In this document: positions 48,368-55,310 of the stretch, piece after piece
How the letters are laid out: each line of letters begins with the position of its first letter
Numbering within the stretch: position 1 is the first letter of the stretch
Origin: Neisseria montereyensis
GTDB taxonomy: Bacteria > Pseudomonadota > Gammaproteobacteria > Burkholderiales > Neisseriaceae
Length of the DNA stretch: 64,000 nucleotides
NCBI RefSeq assembly: GCF_024834045.1
Contig: NZ_JANUXW010000002.1
Coordinates: 124,001 to 188,000 of the forward strand
Direction of reading: 5' to 3'
Notes under the pieces: model-generated
Database searches by the model: none
Told to the model about the DNA's origin: nothing
The model's input: only the letters and a program-made list of their open reading frames with translations
Position numbers and translations under genes: made by a program

Positions 48368-50176
48368 ATGGAACGGTTCGACTTTAACTACGCCCCTTTC
48401 AATTATCTCAACAATTCCGAGCGGATTCTGTTGCAGAAGTCTGTCAATATCGCCTTTTTCCACGACGATGAAACCATTATCAAACCGGAAGAGCCGATTG
48501 AGTTTTTATATGTGGTGATGAAAGGCTTGGTAAAAGAAATCGGTGCCGATGGCGAAATGGTGTCGCTCTACCGCACGCACGATACTTTTGAAGCACGCGG
48601 TTTGATTGAGGGTATCAGCCATCATCAGTTTATTGTCGAAGAAGAAGCCTTGGTTTATACGATTCCGAAAGCGGTGGTGTTGGAAATTATCGATGCCAAT
48701 CCGCGCTTCGGTGCTTATTGTTATGCCAGTGTGGCCGATAAATTTGCCAGCTTGTCGAACTCCAAAAACGAAAGTGAATTTGAAAGCCTGTTTACGGCGA
48801 AAGTGCGCGATGCCTACCGTAATAACCCGACTTGGTTGGAAGGCAGCGATAAGCTTTTTCATGCTGCCGAAGTGTTGAAAGAGCGCAAAACCAAATCCGC
48901 TTTGGTGCGCCATGAAGACAAAGTCGGCGTGTTTACCGAATCGGCTTTTCGCGACATGGTCATCGCCTGCGGTTCGCCCGACGAGCCGGTATATAAATGG
49001 TCGGCCTTTGATTTGATTGGTGCCGATATCGATGATTTTGTGTTTAATGCCTTGCTGAAAATGATGAGCTATCGGATTCAGCGCGTGGTGGTGACCGAAA
49101 ACGGCACACCGGTCGGCACTTTGGAACAGATTGACGTATTGGCCTATCTTTCCAACCACAGCCATTTGGTGGCGCAACGTTTGGAGCGGGCGAAAACCAT
49201 CGAGGAATTGGTGGATATCGCCGGACAGATGACCGATTCCATCCGCCTCTTGCGCAGCAACGGTGTGCGCGCCCCGCAGTTGGCGCAGTTGATGCAGGTT
49301 TTGAACAGCAGCCTGTTTGAAAAAGCTTGGCGGATTCTGGCACCTGATGAACTGTATGAACATTCGTGCCTGATTGTGATGGGTTCGGAAGGGCGCGGCG
49401 AGCAGGTTTTGAAAACCGACCAAGACAACGCGCTGATTTTGGGCGAGGGCGTCGATATGGATTTGGCCACCGAAACCGCTGAAAAATTTTCCGAAACCTT
49501 GGCGCAATTGGGCTATCCGCCTTGCCCGGGCAAAATTATGGTCAATAACCCGCAATGGCGCAAAACCCTGCCGGCATTTAAAAAAATGGTCAGCGGCTGG
49601 TGTACTTCGCCTAGCGGGGAAAGCATGATGAATCTGGCGATTTTTATCGATGCCAAAGCCGTTGCCGGTGATATATCCATGCTTGCCGAAGTAAAAGCGC
49701 ATTTGCAGAAAGTGATGATTAACGATGTGGGCATGTTGATGTCGTTTGCCCGTGCGGTTGATCAGTTCGACAGCCAAAGCAAAGGCTTTTTCCCGCAACT
49801 GCTCAAGCGCGGGCAATCTGAAAAAATGGATATTAAAAAAATGGGGCAGTTCCCTGTGGTGCACGGTATCCGCGCCCTCAGTTTGGAAGCGCGTATCGAA
49901 GAAACCAATACCTTCGAGCGTATCCGCCGTTTGGCACAATTAAAGGTGATTGATGAAGCCTTGGGTAAAGATGTCGCCGAAGCCCTGAGTTATATTATGG
50001 ATTTGCGCCTTACTGCCAATCTGGCGGTATTGGACGGAGGGGGGACGGAAGAAGCGCCCAACCAATTGGATTTCGACAGCTTATCGACGTTAGAACGCGA
50101 TTTATTAAAAGATGCGTTGCAAGTGGTGAAACGTTTTAAAAACGTTATCCGCCATCATTTCCATATTACCGCGTAA
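48368..50176 (+). CDS. DUF294 nucleotidyltransferase-like protein with cyclic-nucleotide-binding and CBS domains
   Basis: The product (602 aa) has an N-terminal cyclic-nucleotide-binding-like domain (about 10-125), a pair of CBS domains (about 155-275), a DUF294 nucleotidyltransferase-like domain (about 310-440; GSEGRGEQVLKTDQDNALI carries the G-S and D-x-D pattern of GlnD-type enzymes) and a C-terminal DUF294_C helical domain. The architecture suggests a sensor of adenine or cyclic nucleotides that modifies or binds another protein. The 3'-5' exonuclease gene follows after 12 nt, so the two are probably co-transcribed, a pairing known in other proteobacteria. The target is unknown. Confidence 0.85.
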   Translation: MERFDFNYAPFNYLNNSERILLQKSVNIAFFHDDETIIKPEEPIEFLYVVMKGLVKEIGADGEMVSLYRTHDTFEARGLIEGISHHQFIVEEEALVYTIPKAVVLEIIDANPRFGAYCYASVADKFASLSNSKNESEFESLFTAKVRDAYRNNPTWLEGSDKLFHAAEVLKERKTKSALVRHEDKVGVFTESAFRDMVIACGSPDEPVYKWSAFDLIGADIDDFVFNALLKMMSYRIQRVVVTENGTPVGTLEQIDVLAYLSNHSHLVAQRLERAKTIEELVDIAGQMTDSIRLLRSNGVRAPQLAQLMQVLNSSLFEKAWRILAPDELYEHSCLIVMGSEGRGEQVLKTDQDNALILGEGVDMDLATETAEKFSETLAQLGYPPCPGKIMVNNPQWRKTLPAFKKMVSGWCTSPSGESMMNLAIFIDAKAVAGDISMLAEVKAHLQKVMINDVGMLMSFARAVDQFDSQSKGFFPQLLKRGQSEKMDIKKMGQFPVVHGIRALSLEARIEETNTFERIRRLAQLKVIDEALGKDVAEALSYIMDLRLTANLAVLDGGGTEEAPNQLDFDSLSTLERDLLKDALQVVKRFKNVIRHHFHITA

Positions 50177-50188
50177 AGGAGCAGACAT

Positions 50189-50803
50189 ATGTTTAAACGC
50201 TTTTTACGCGGCAGGGAACGCAAAAAACTCACCGATCCCGATTATGAATTTTTGTTTGACGACGAGCATGACGAGTTGGTCAGCTTCGATTGCGAAACCA
50301 CCAGCTTGGATGTGAAAGAAGCCGAAATATTGTCGATTGGCGCGGTAAAAATCCGCGATAATCAAGTATTGGCGAGCGAATCGTTTTATGTATTGGTGAA
50401 GCCCGAAAACCCGATGGATGCGGCCAATATCAGCGTACACGGATTGCGCCCGAAAGACCTTTCAGACGGCATTCCGGTGCAAGAAGCCGTTAAACAGTTG
50501 CTGGCGTTTATCGGCGGACGCGAATTAATCGGCTATTATTTGGAATATGATGTGGCGATGATAAACAAGGTTCTCAAACCTATGATCGGCATCAAATTGC
50601 CGAATAAACAAACCGATGTGTCTTCGCTTTACCACCGCTGGCAGGGCAAAGAAAACATACACGACAGCTATGTCGATTTGCGCTTGGATTCGATGTGTAA
50701 AAAACTCGGGCTAAACGATTTGCCCCGCCATGATGCTTTGAATGATTCGATTAATGTGGCTTTGATGTATTTGCTTTTGAAGCGGCGATTAGGGTTGCGT
50801 TGA
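50189..50803 (+). CDS. DEDDh 3'-5' exonuclease (DNA polymerase III epsilon-like)
   Basis: The product (204 aa) is a DnaQ-fold exonuclease. Exo I is SFDCETTSLD (Asp-x-Glu). Exo II comprises the ELIGYYLEYDVAMIN segment. Exo III is RHDALNDSINVALMYLL (His and Asp of DEDDh). It lacks the extra C-terminal polymerase-binding tail of DnaQ, so it is a stand-alone nuclease. It follows the DUF294 gene by 12 nt with AAAGGAG as ribosome binding site. An internal uptake sequence lies near 50460. Confidence 0.87.
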   Translation: MFKRFLRGRERKKLTDPDYEFLFDDEHDELVSFDCETTSLDVKEAEILSIGAVKIRDNQVLASESFYVLVKPENPMDAANISVHGLRPKDLSDGIPVQEAVKQLLAFIGGRELIGYYLEYDVAMINKVLKPMIGIKLPNKQTDVSSLYHRWQGKENIHDSYVDLRLDSMCKKLGLNDLPRHDALNDSINVALMYLLLKRRLGLR

Positions 50804-50820
50804 TTCGGATAGGGTTAAAC

Positions 50821-50854
50821 AAAAGGCCGTCTGAAATTTCAGACGGCCTTTTTA
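50821..50854. terminator. DUS terminator between exonuclease gene and exported paralogue A
   Basis: AAAAGGCCGTCTGAAA/TTTCAGACGGCCTTTT is a perfect 32-bp palindrome followed by T. It serves both convergent genes. Confidence 0.88.
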
Positions 50855-50872
50855 TATCAGTTTGATAAGCTA

Positions 50873-51112
50873 TTAGCGGCGTTCAGTACGGCCTAAATGC
50901 TCATATTGGTATTGGAAAGCATTTTCATCAATTCCGGTACGCGGTGCGATGAATTGAAGGCTGTCTTCATAATCATCATTGGTTGCTTGTAAGCCGGCAA
51001 TAGGGCCTGAATCATTAGCATGATCATATTTAGGCATGTGGGCGCCTTTAGCAGAAGCAAAAGAAGCGGCGAAAGTAGCTAAAGCGGCGAAAGTAAGTAT
51101 AGTTTTTTTCAT
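50873..51112 (-). CDS. small exported protein, paralogue A
   Basis: This 79-residue protein is one of four paralogues in the window that I do not recognise from any named family. The signal peptide (MKKTILTFAALATFAASFASA) is followed by a mature part of about 58 residues without cysteine. Family blocks are GAHMPKYDHANDSG, IAGLQ, a central acidic segment, IAPRTG and a C-terminal YEHLGRT. It is probably secreted to the periplasm or surface. ATG 51112 has GAGGAT at suitable spacing; an upstream in-frame ATG (51127) is not used. It has its own promoter and terminator. Paralogues A and B are closest to each other in the central part. Confidence 0.8.
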   Translation of the reverse strand: MKKTILTFAALATFAASFASAKGAHMPKYDHANDSGPIAGLQATNDDYEDSLQFIAPRTGIDENAFQYQYEHLGRTERR

Positions 51113-51504
51113 GATAATTATCCTCATTATGTATTGTGTTTTTATGGGGTTAAAAATCAGACAACGTATAAAAATTTGCTGTCCGGTTATGTTGATGTGT
51201 GTATTCTATAAAACATCCAATAATTGATAAATACTAATTTTGTTTAACATTTGTTTCTTAATAGGAAACCATGACAAATGGATTTAAAATTGTATTTATA
51301 TTATTGATTAAAGGTTTAATGTCATAATCCGGTTATTTACTCGGATTGAAAGCCTGTATAGGCAATATCAATCGCACTTGCAAACATTGGGATTGCTGAG
51401 TTCGAGTGGGTATCCGCTTGGATGGTTCAATTCTTTAGACAGCTTTAAAATACCTGTTATTGAATAAACAATTATTGTTATTAACTAAACAATCACTGAC
51501 TGTT
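51113..51504. other. promoter and spacer region between exported paralogues A and B
   Basis: Apart from the paralogue A promoter module (51203-51268), this gene-free stretch shows nothing I can name. It is AT-rich and has no gene-like frame; the paralogue B terminator follows at 51505. Confidence 0.5.
51203..51268 (-). promoter_or_regulatory. promoter module of exported paralogue A with palindromic operator
   Basis: On the minus strand the palindrome TTTCCTATTAAGAAA (plus 51254-51268) lies 43 bp upstream of a -10-like TATAGAAT (51203-51210). No good -35 is visible, which fits activator dependence. Spacing is identical in all four copies. Confidence 0.6.
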
Positions 51505-51538
51505 AAAAGGCCGTCTGAAAATTTTCAGACGGCCTTTT
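51505..51538 (-). terminator. DUS terminator after exported paralogue B
   Basis: A perfect 17-bp inverted repeat (51505-51521 / 51522-51538) is built on AAAAGGCCGTCTGAAAA. Confidence 0.88.
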
Positions 51539-51567
51539 TCATCTTTTAACAAACACCAAGTAATATA

Positions 51568-51807
51568 TTAACGACTTGTGGTGCGGCCTAAATATTGATA
51601 GTTGTATTTGAAAGCAGAATCATCAATTCCGGTACGCGGTGCAATCAGTTGGATACTGTCTTCGGCATCATTATTGGTTTCTTGTAAACCAGCAATAGCA
51701 CCTGAATCATTAGTATGATCGTAGCGAGGCATATGAGCACCGCGGGCAGAGGCGAAAGAAGTGGCAAGGGTAGCTAAAGCGGCGAAAGTAAGCATGGTTT
51801 TTTTCAT
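51568..51807 (-). CDS. small exported protein, paralogue B
   Basis: This 79-residue paralogue has signal peptide MKKTMLTFAALATLATSFASA, then RGAHMPRYDHTNDSGAIAGLQ, the acidic centre NNDAEDS, IAPRTGIDDSAF and a C-terminal YQYLGRTTSR. Length equals paralogue A and no indels separate them. GAGGAT and the palindrome GATAATTATC lie between promoter and ATG as in the other copies. Conservation of the signal peptide and of the mature ends, with variation in the middle, suggests related but distinct functions. Function unknown. Confidence 0.8.
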   Translation of the reverse strand: MKKTMLTFAALATLATSFASARGAHMPRYDHTNDSGAIAGLQETNNDAEDSIQLIAPRTGIDDSAFKYNYQYLGRTTSR

Positions 51808-51898
51808 GATAATTATCCTCATTGGATCTGATGTGTTTTGTATCGAGTTTAATCTTCGGGCAACATTTAAATTAGCTGCCTGCTTTGTTGATGTGTGT

Positions 51899-51964
51899 AT
51901 TGTATAAAGTTGCCATAAATTGATAAATACTGATTTTATTTAATATTCATTTCTTAATAGGAAA
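51899..51964 (-). promoter_or_regulatory. promoter module of exported paralogue B with palindromic operator
   Basis: TTTCCTATTAAGAAA (plus 51950-51964, minus sense) is followed after 43 bp by TATACAAT (51899-51906). The leader to the ATG is about 85 nt. Confidence 0.6.
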
Positions 51965-52001
51965 TCTTAAGAGCTTTAAGGGGTATGGGGCAACTATTTA
52001 T

Positions 52002-52037
52002 AAAAATACCGTCTGAAATATTTCAGACGGTATTTTT
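52002..52037 (-). terminator. palindromic terminator after exported paralogue C
   Basis: AAAAATACCGTCTGAAAT and its complement form a perfect 36-bp palindrome (52002-52019 / 52020-52037). The core is a variant uptake sequence, TACCGTCTGAA, with one base changed from GCCGTCTGAA. Confidence 0.85.
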
Positions 52038-52066
52038 CATTCTGTTATCAACACTCAAATAATTTA

Positions 52067-52327
52067 TTAGCGGCTTTCAGTACGGCCTAAGTGATCATAG
52101 TGGTATTGGAAAGCAGCATCGGAAGTTTGTCCACGGGGGGCAATAAATTTAACGCTGTCGTCGTTTTTACGCGCACGGATCATGCCTTCATGTTGCACTG
52201 CTTGCAACCCTGCAATCGGGCCTGAGTCGTTGGCGTGGTCATATTTAGGCATATGGGCACCTTTAGCAGAAGCGAAAGAAGCGGCAAAAGTAGCTAAAGC
52301 GGCGAAAGTCAGTACGGTTTTTTTCAT
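52067..52327 (-). CDS. small exported protein, paralogue C
   Basis: This 86-residue paralogue shares the signal peptide and the KGAHMPKYDHANDSGPIAGLQ block with paralogue A almost exactly. It then carries a longer centre (AVQHEGMIRARKNDDSVKF) that is also present in paralogue D, followed by IAPRGQTSD and a C-terminal YDHLGRTESR. The four genes thus form two subtypes that differ in the centre, while the N-terminal block is mixed between them, which suggests gene conversion. Own promoter and terminator. Function unknown. Confidence 0.8.
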   Translation of the reverse strand: MKKTVLTFAALATFAASFASAKGAHMPKYDHANDSGPIAGLQAVQHEGMIRARKNDDSVKFIAPRGQTSDAAFQYHYDHLGRTESR

Positions 52328-52414
52328 GATAATAATCCTCTTATGTATATGTGTTTTGTGTTTGGTTCGGCATTCGGCAACATTTAAACTGTTGTCTGCT
52401 TTATTGATGTATGT

Positions 52415-52480
52415 ATTGTATAAAACAACTAATATTTAATAAATACCAGTTTTGTTTAATATTCGTTTCCAAATAGGAAA
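52415..52480 (-). promoter_or_regulatory. promoter module of exported paralogue C with compensated palindrome
   Basis: Here the palindrome reads TTTCCTATTTGGAAA on the minus strand (plus 52466-52480). Both arms remain complementary although two bases differ from the other copies. TATACAAT (52415-52422) lies at the same 43-bp distance. Confidence 0.6.
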
Positions 52481-52669
52481 TCATTTCTTGATAAAAAGCC
52501 ATTAAATGGCGATAACATCTATTTACTTTGTATTTGCTGAATTTGAGGGATTATTTCTTCATGAATATGTTAAATTATCAAACATATTACTGTATTCATA
52601 ATGGTGACTATGGATATGGATAATCCTCATAGAATGGAATTGTGATTAACTTAACTGGAGGTTAGAGAT

Positions 52670-53590
52670 ATGGCTATCGAAAAATATCAAAATAAAGACT
52701 TTAGCATTTCAAGATTAGGGTTGGGTTGCATGAGAATGTCATTACCCGGCGCTACCAGAGAAGAAGGTATCGCTACCATTCATAAGGCATTAGATTTAGG
52801 TATTAACCTTTTGAATACAGGCGATTTCTATGGTGTCGACGGGCATAATGAAAAATTAATCGGCGAAGCGCTAAAAAACCAAGATAGGGATAAGGCTTTT
52901 ATTTCCGTGAAATACGGTACTTTCGGTAGTCGGGCGAGAGAAGAAAACATCGTAGACGTAGGCCCTAAAAATGTAAAAAAATACATTACTTCGGCACTTA
53001 AAAACCTGAATCTTGATTATATTGATTTATACCAACCTGCCAGAGTGGATACGGGTATCCCGATTGAGGATACCATCGGCGCCATTGCAGATTTAGTAAA
53101 AGAAGGTTATGTCAAACACATTGGTTTGTCGGAAGTGGATGCGGATGTATTGAGAAAAGCCAATGAAGTACACCCCATTAGTTTGGTGGAATTGGAATAC
53201 TCGATTACCAATAACAGTATTGAAAAAGATATTTTACCGGTTGCCAGAGAATTCGGTACCGGAGTTGTCGCTTTCGGATTATTAAGGTTGGGTAAACTTT
53301 TTGGTTCGCAAAAAGATCCCCTAACCGATGCAATGAATGAAATTGCTGCCGAAAAAAATATTTCTATTGCACAATTAGCCCATGCTTGGATATTTAACAA
53401 AGGGAAAGATATTATCCCGCTAACAGGAGCCAGAAAGGTTTCCCAATTATTAGAATCGGTAGAAAGCCTGAATATACAACTGACTGAAAGTGATATTTCA
53501 AGAATTAATAAGGCCATTGAAAACAGTAAAATAGTCGGCTCGGCCATGTCTAAAATTAGGGTGAAAAATGGTGTTGTAACCCGTAGTTAG
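52670..53590 (+). CDS. aldo/keto reductase family protein
   Basis: The product (306 aa) is an AKR-fold NADPH oxidoreductase. Catalytic Asp52 and Tyr54 lie in LLNTGDFYG and Lys81 in FISVKYG. The usual catalytic His is replaced by Ala124 in DLYQPARVD, a variant that, as I recall, is found in some AKR subfamilies. It should still bind NADPH (C-terminal IIPLTGARKVSQL). A good Shine-Dalgarno sequence (ACTGGAGG) precedes the ATG. It has no uptake sequence and is AT-rich, and it interrupts the series of exported paralogues on the opposite strand together with the next gene; transfer from another lineage is possible. Confidence 0.85.
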   Translation: MAIEKYQNKDFSISRLGLGCMRMSLPGATREEGIATIHKALDLGINLLNTGDFYGVDGHNEKLIGEALKNQDRDKAFISVKYGTFGSRAREENIVDVGPKNVKKYITSALKNLNLDYIDLYQPARVDTGIPIEDTIGAIADLVKEGYVKHIGLSEVDADVLRKANEVHPISLVELEYSITNNSIEKDILPVAREFGTGVVAFGLLRLGKLFGSQKDPLTDAMNEIAAEKNISIAQLAHAWIFNKGKDIIPLTGARKVSQLLESVESLNIQLTESDISRINKAIENSKIVGSAMSKIRVKNGVVTRS

Positions 53591-53701
53591 AATTATAAGG
53601 ATAATAAAACCGGCAAGGTCGGATGTGGCCTTGCCGGAAAAGTTCGCTTTTCAAATGGATACCGATAAAACTTGCTAAGTAAATGATAATGGAGAAAATT
53701 G

Positions 53702-54574
53702 ATGAATCGAATCAAGAAAAGTCTCATTTTAAGCAGCGCTGCCATCTTGATGCACGCCGCCCATGCCGAAGAGTTGGCGAAACCGGCATTACAGTGGTCG
53801 AGCAGCGGTTTTGCACATCCGGAGTCCGTGGCATATGACACCAAGCGCGACAACTTTTATGTGACCAACAACGATGGCGGCCCGATGGCACAAGATGGAA
53901 AAGCCTATATCAGCCGCTTAGGCAAAAATGGCGAACTACTGGAAAGAAGTTGGGTACGCGGGCTCAATGCCCCTAAAGGTATCGCCCAATATGAAGACTC
54001 ACTATACATCGCCGATATCCAACAACTGCGCGTTGTTGATATCCCTACAGGTAAGGTTACGCAAACCATCACCGCAGAAGATAGCAAAATGCTCAATGAT
54101 GTCAGTGTTGACGAACAAGGCAATGTGTATGTTAGCGATGTTGTCGGCGGCGGTATTTTCCGTTTGCAAGGGCAAACATTGGCAAAATGGGTAGAAAGTG
54201 ATGCTTTTTCACACCCTAACGGTTTGTTTGTGGATGGTAATCGTTTATTGGTTGTCAATTGGGGTGAGGGTATGCGGGAGGATTTCTCTACCGATACCTT
54301 AGGCGGTATCTATGCCGTTGATATTGCCACCAAAAAAGTCGAACCGCTTCCCGGTGCACAACAAATCGGCAATCTGGACGGTATTACCAAAATACGCGGT
54401 AATATTATTGTTAGTGATATGTTGGCCGGAAAAATTATGCAATATAGCAACGGGCAAACCAAACTACTGTTTGACAGTGGGAAAGGCTCTGCCGATATTG
54501 CAAGCTATGGCGATAATTTATTAGTGCCGGTAATGCCGGAAGGTAAAATTGATAGCTATACTTTCAAGCCATAG
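53702..54574 (+). CDS. exported beta-propeller protein (SMP-30/gluconolactonase-like)
   Basis: The product (290 aa) has a signal peptide (KKSLILSSAAILMHAAHA) and about six repeats of a propeller blade, such as PESVAYDTKRDNFYVTN, APKGIAQYEDSLYIAD, NDVSVDEQGNVYVSD, HPNGLFVDGNRLLVVN and GNLDGITKIRGNIIVSD. This is the SMP-30/strictosidine-synthase-like pattern, and NDVSV and HPNGL match metal-binding positions of that fold. A periplasmic lactonase or sugar-binding role is possible, but I do not assign one. ATG 53702 has GGAGA upstream. It follows the aldo/keto reductase by about 110 bp. Confidence 0.75.
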   Translation: MNRIKKSLILSSAAILMHAAHAEELAKPALQWSSSGFAHPESVAYDTKRDNFYVTNNDGGPMAQDGKAYISRLGKNGELLERSWVRGLNAPKGIAQYEDSLYIADIQQLRVVDIPTGKVTQTITAEDSKMLNDVSVDEQGNVYVSDVVGGGIFRLQGQTLAKWVESDAFSHPNGLFVDGNRLLVVNWGEGMREDFSTDTLGGIYAVDIATKKVEPLPGAQQIGNLDGITKIRGNIIVSDMLAGKIMQYSNGQTKLLFDSGKGSADIASYGDNLLVPVMPEGKIDSYTFKP

Positions 54575-54600
54575 CATAAAAATAATCACCCTATAAAAAA

Positions 54601-54632
54601 ACAGGCCATCTGAACTTTCAGACGGCCTGTTA
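54601..54632. terminator. imperfect DUS terminator between propeller gene and exported paralogue D
   Basis: ACAGGCCATCTGAA pairs with TTCAGACGGCCTGT, with one mismatch in the left arm, so only the right arm is a true uptake sequence. Confidence 0.75.
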
Positions 54633-54655
54633 ACCCTCATGGCAAACTTTAATAT

Positions 54656-54910
54656 TTAACGGCTTTCGGTACGGCCTAAGAATTGATAACCGTCATCTTC
54701 GGCAACTACGGTATTGCCCGGAAAGCTGAATTTGATGCTGTCGTTGTTTTTATCTGCACGTTTCATACCGTCATATTGAACGGCTTGCAAACCGGCGATT
54801 TCACCTGAATTATTGGCATGGTTGTAAGCCGGCATATGGGCACCGCGGGCAGAAGCGAAAGAAGTGGCTAAAGTAGCTAAAGCGGCGAAAGTAAGCATAG
54901 TTTTTTTCAT
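54656..54910 (-). CDS. small exported protein, paralogue D
   Basis: This 84-residue paralogue lies apart from the other three, beyond two plus-strand genes. It has the shared signal peptide (as in paralogue B), RGAHMPAYNHANNSGEIAGLQ, the long centre of paralogue C (AVQYDGMKRADKNNDSIKF), a diverged SFPGNTVVAEDDG segment and the shared C-terminal FLGRTESR. The IAPRTG block is lost. ATG 54910 follows GAGGACAATTATC. The promoter module is the same as in the other copies. Function unknown. Confidence 0.8.
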   Translation of the reverse strand: MKKTMLTFAALATLATSFASARGAHMPAYNHANNSGEIAGLQAVQYDGMKRADKNNDSIKFSFPGNTVVAEDDGYQFLGRTESR

Positions 54911-54996
54911 GATAATTGTCCTCATGGTGTATTTTTTTATTGGGTTTTAAACATTAGGCAATATTTTTATCGGCTGCCTGTTGTGTTGATGTGTGT

Positions 54997-55062
54997 ATTG
55001 TATGAAATGCCTGAAATTTGATAAATACCGTTTTTATTTAATATTCATTTCTTAATAGGAAA
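54997..55062 (-). promoter_or_regulatory. promoter module of exported paralogue D with palindromic operator
   Basis: TTTCCTATTAAGAAA (plus 55048-55062, minus sense) and CATACAAT (54997-55004) keep the 43-bp spacing, although this copy is about 2.6 kb from the others. Confidence 0.55.
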
Positions 55063-55251
55063 ACATAACCGCTATAAAGCTGATATTGGCATGCAGGTTG
55101 GTTGTGTATACGGAAGATAAAATTCAGTTTGTTTTTAGAAATAATTAGTTATGTTTATATCTTTCTAGAAAGATAGCAATTTTAGAATTAAGAAACATGC
55201 TTGATTTTTCAGACGGCTTCAGCTTCCCCGCCGTGTTGGCTATAAAATAAA

Positions 55252-55280
55252 AAACAACGGCTGTATAAAAGCCGTTGTTT
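55252..55280 (-). terminator. intrinsic terminator after the polyamine-binding lipoprotein gene
   Basis: AAACAACGGC (55252-55261) pairs with GCCGTTGTTT (55271-55280), and the minus strand runs on into a T-rich tail. Confidence 0.85.
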
Positions 55281-55310
55281 GGTGTTGCCAAATATGAAAA
55301 TACGGGCGGA

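Noticed and set aside
48506-49939. 477-codon minus-strand frame antisense to the DUF294 gene
   Set aside because: It lies wholly inside a gene with clear domains, is rich in His, Gln and Phe as expected from reading the complement of biased codons, and has no ribosome binding site.
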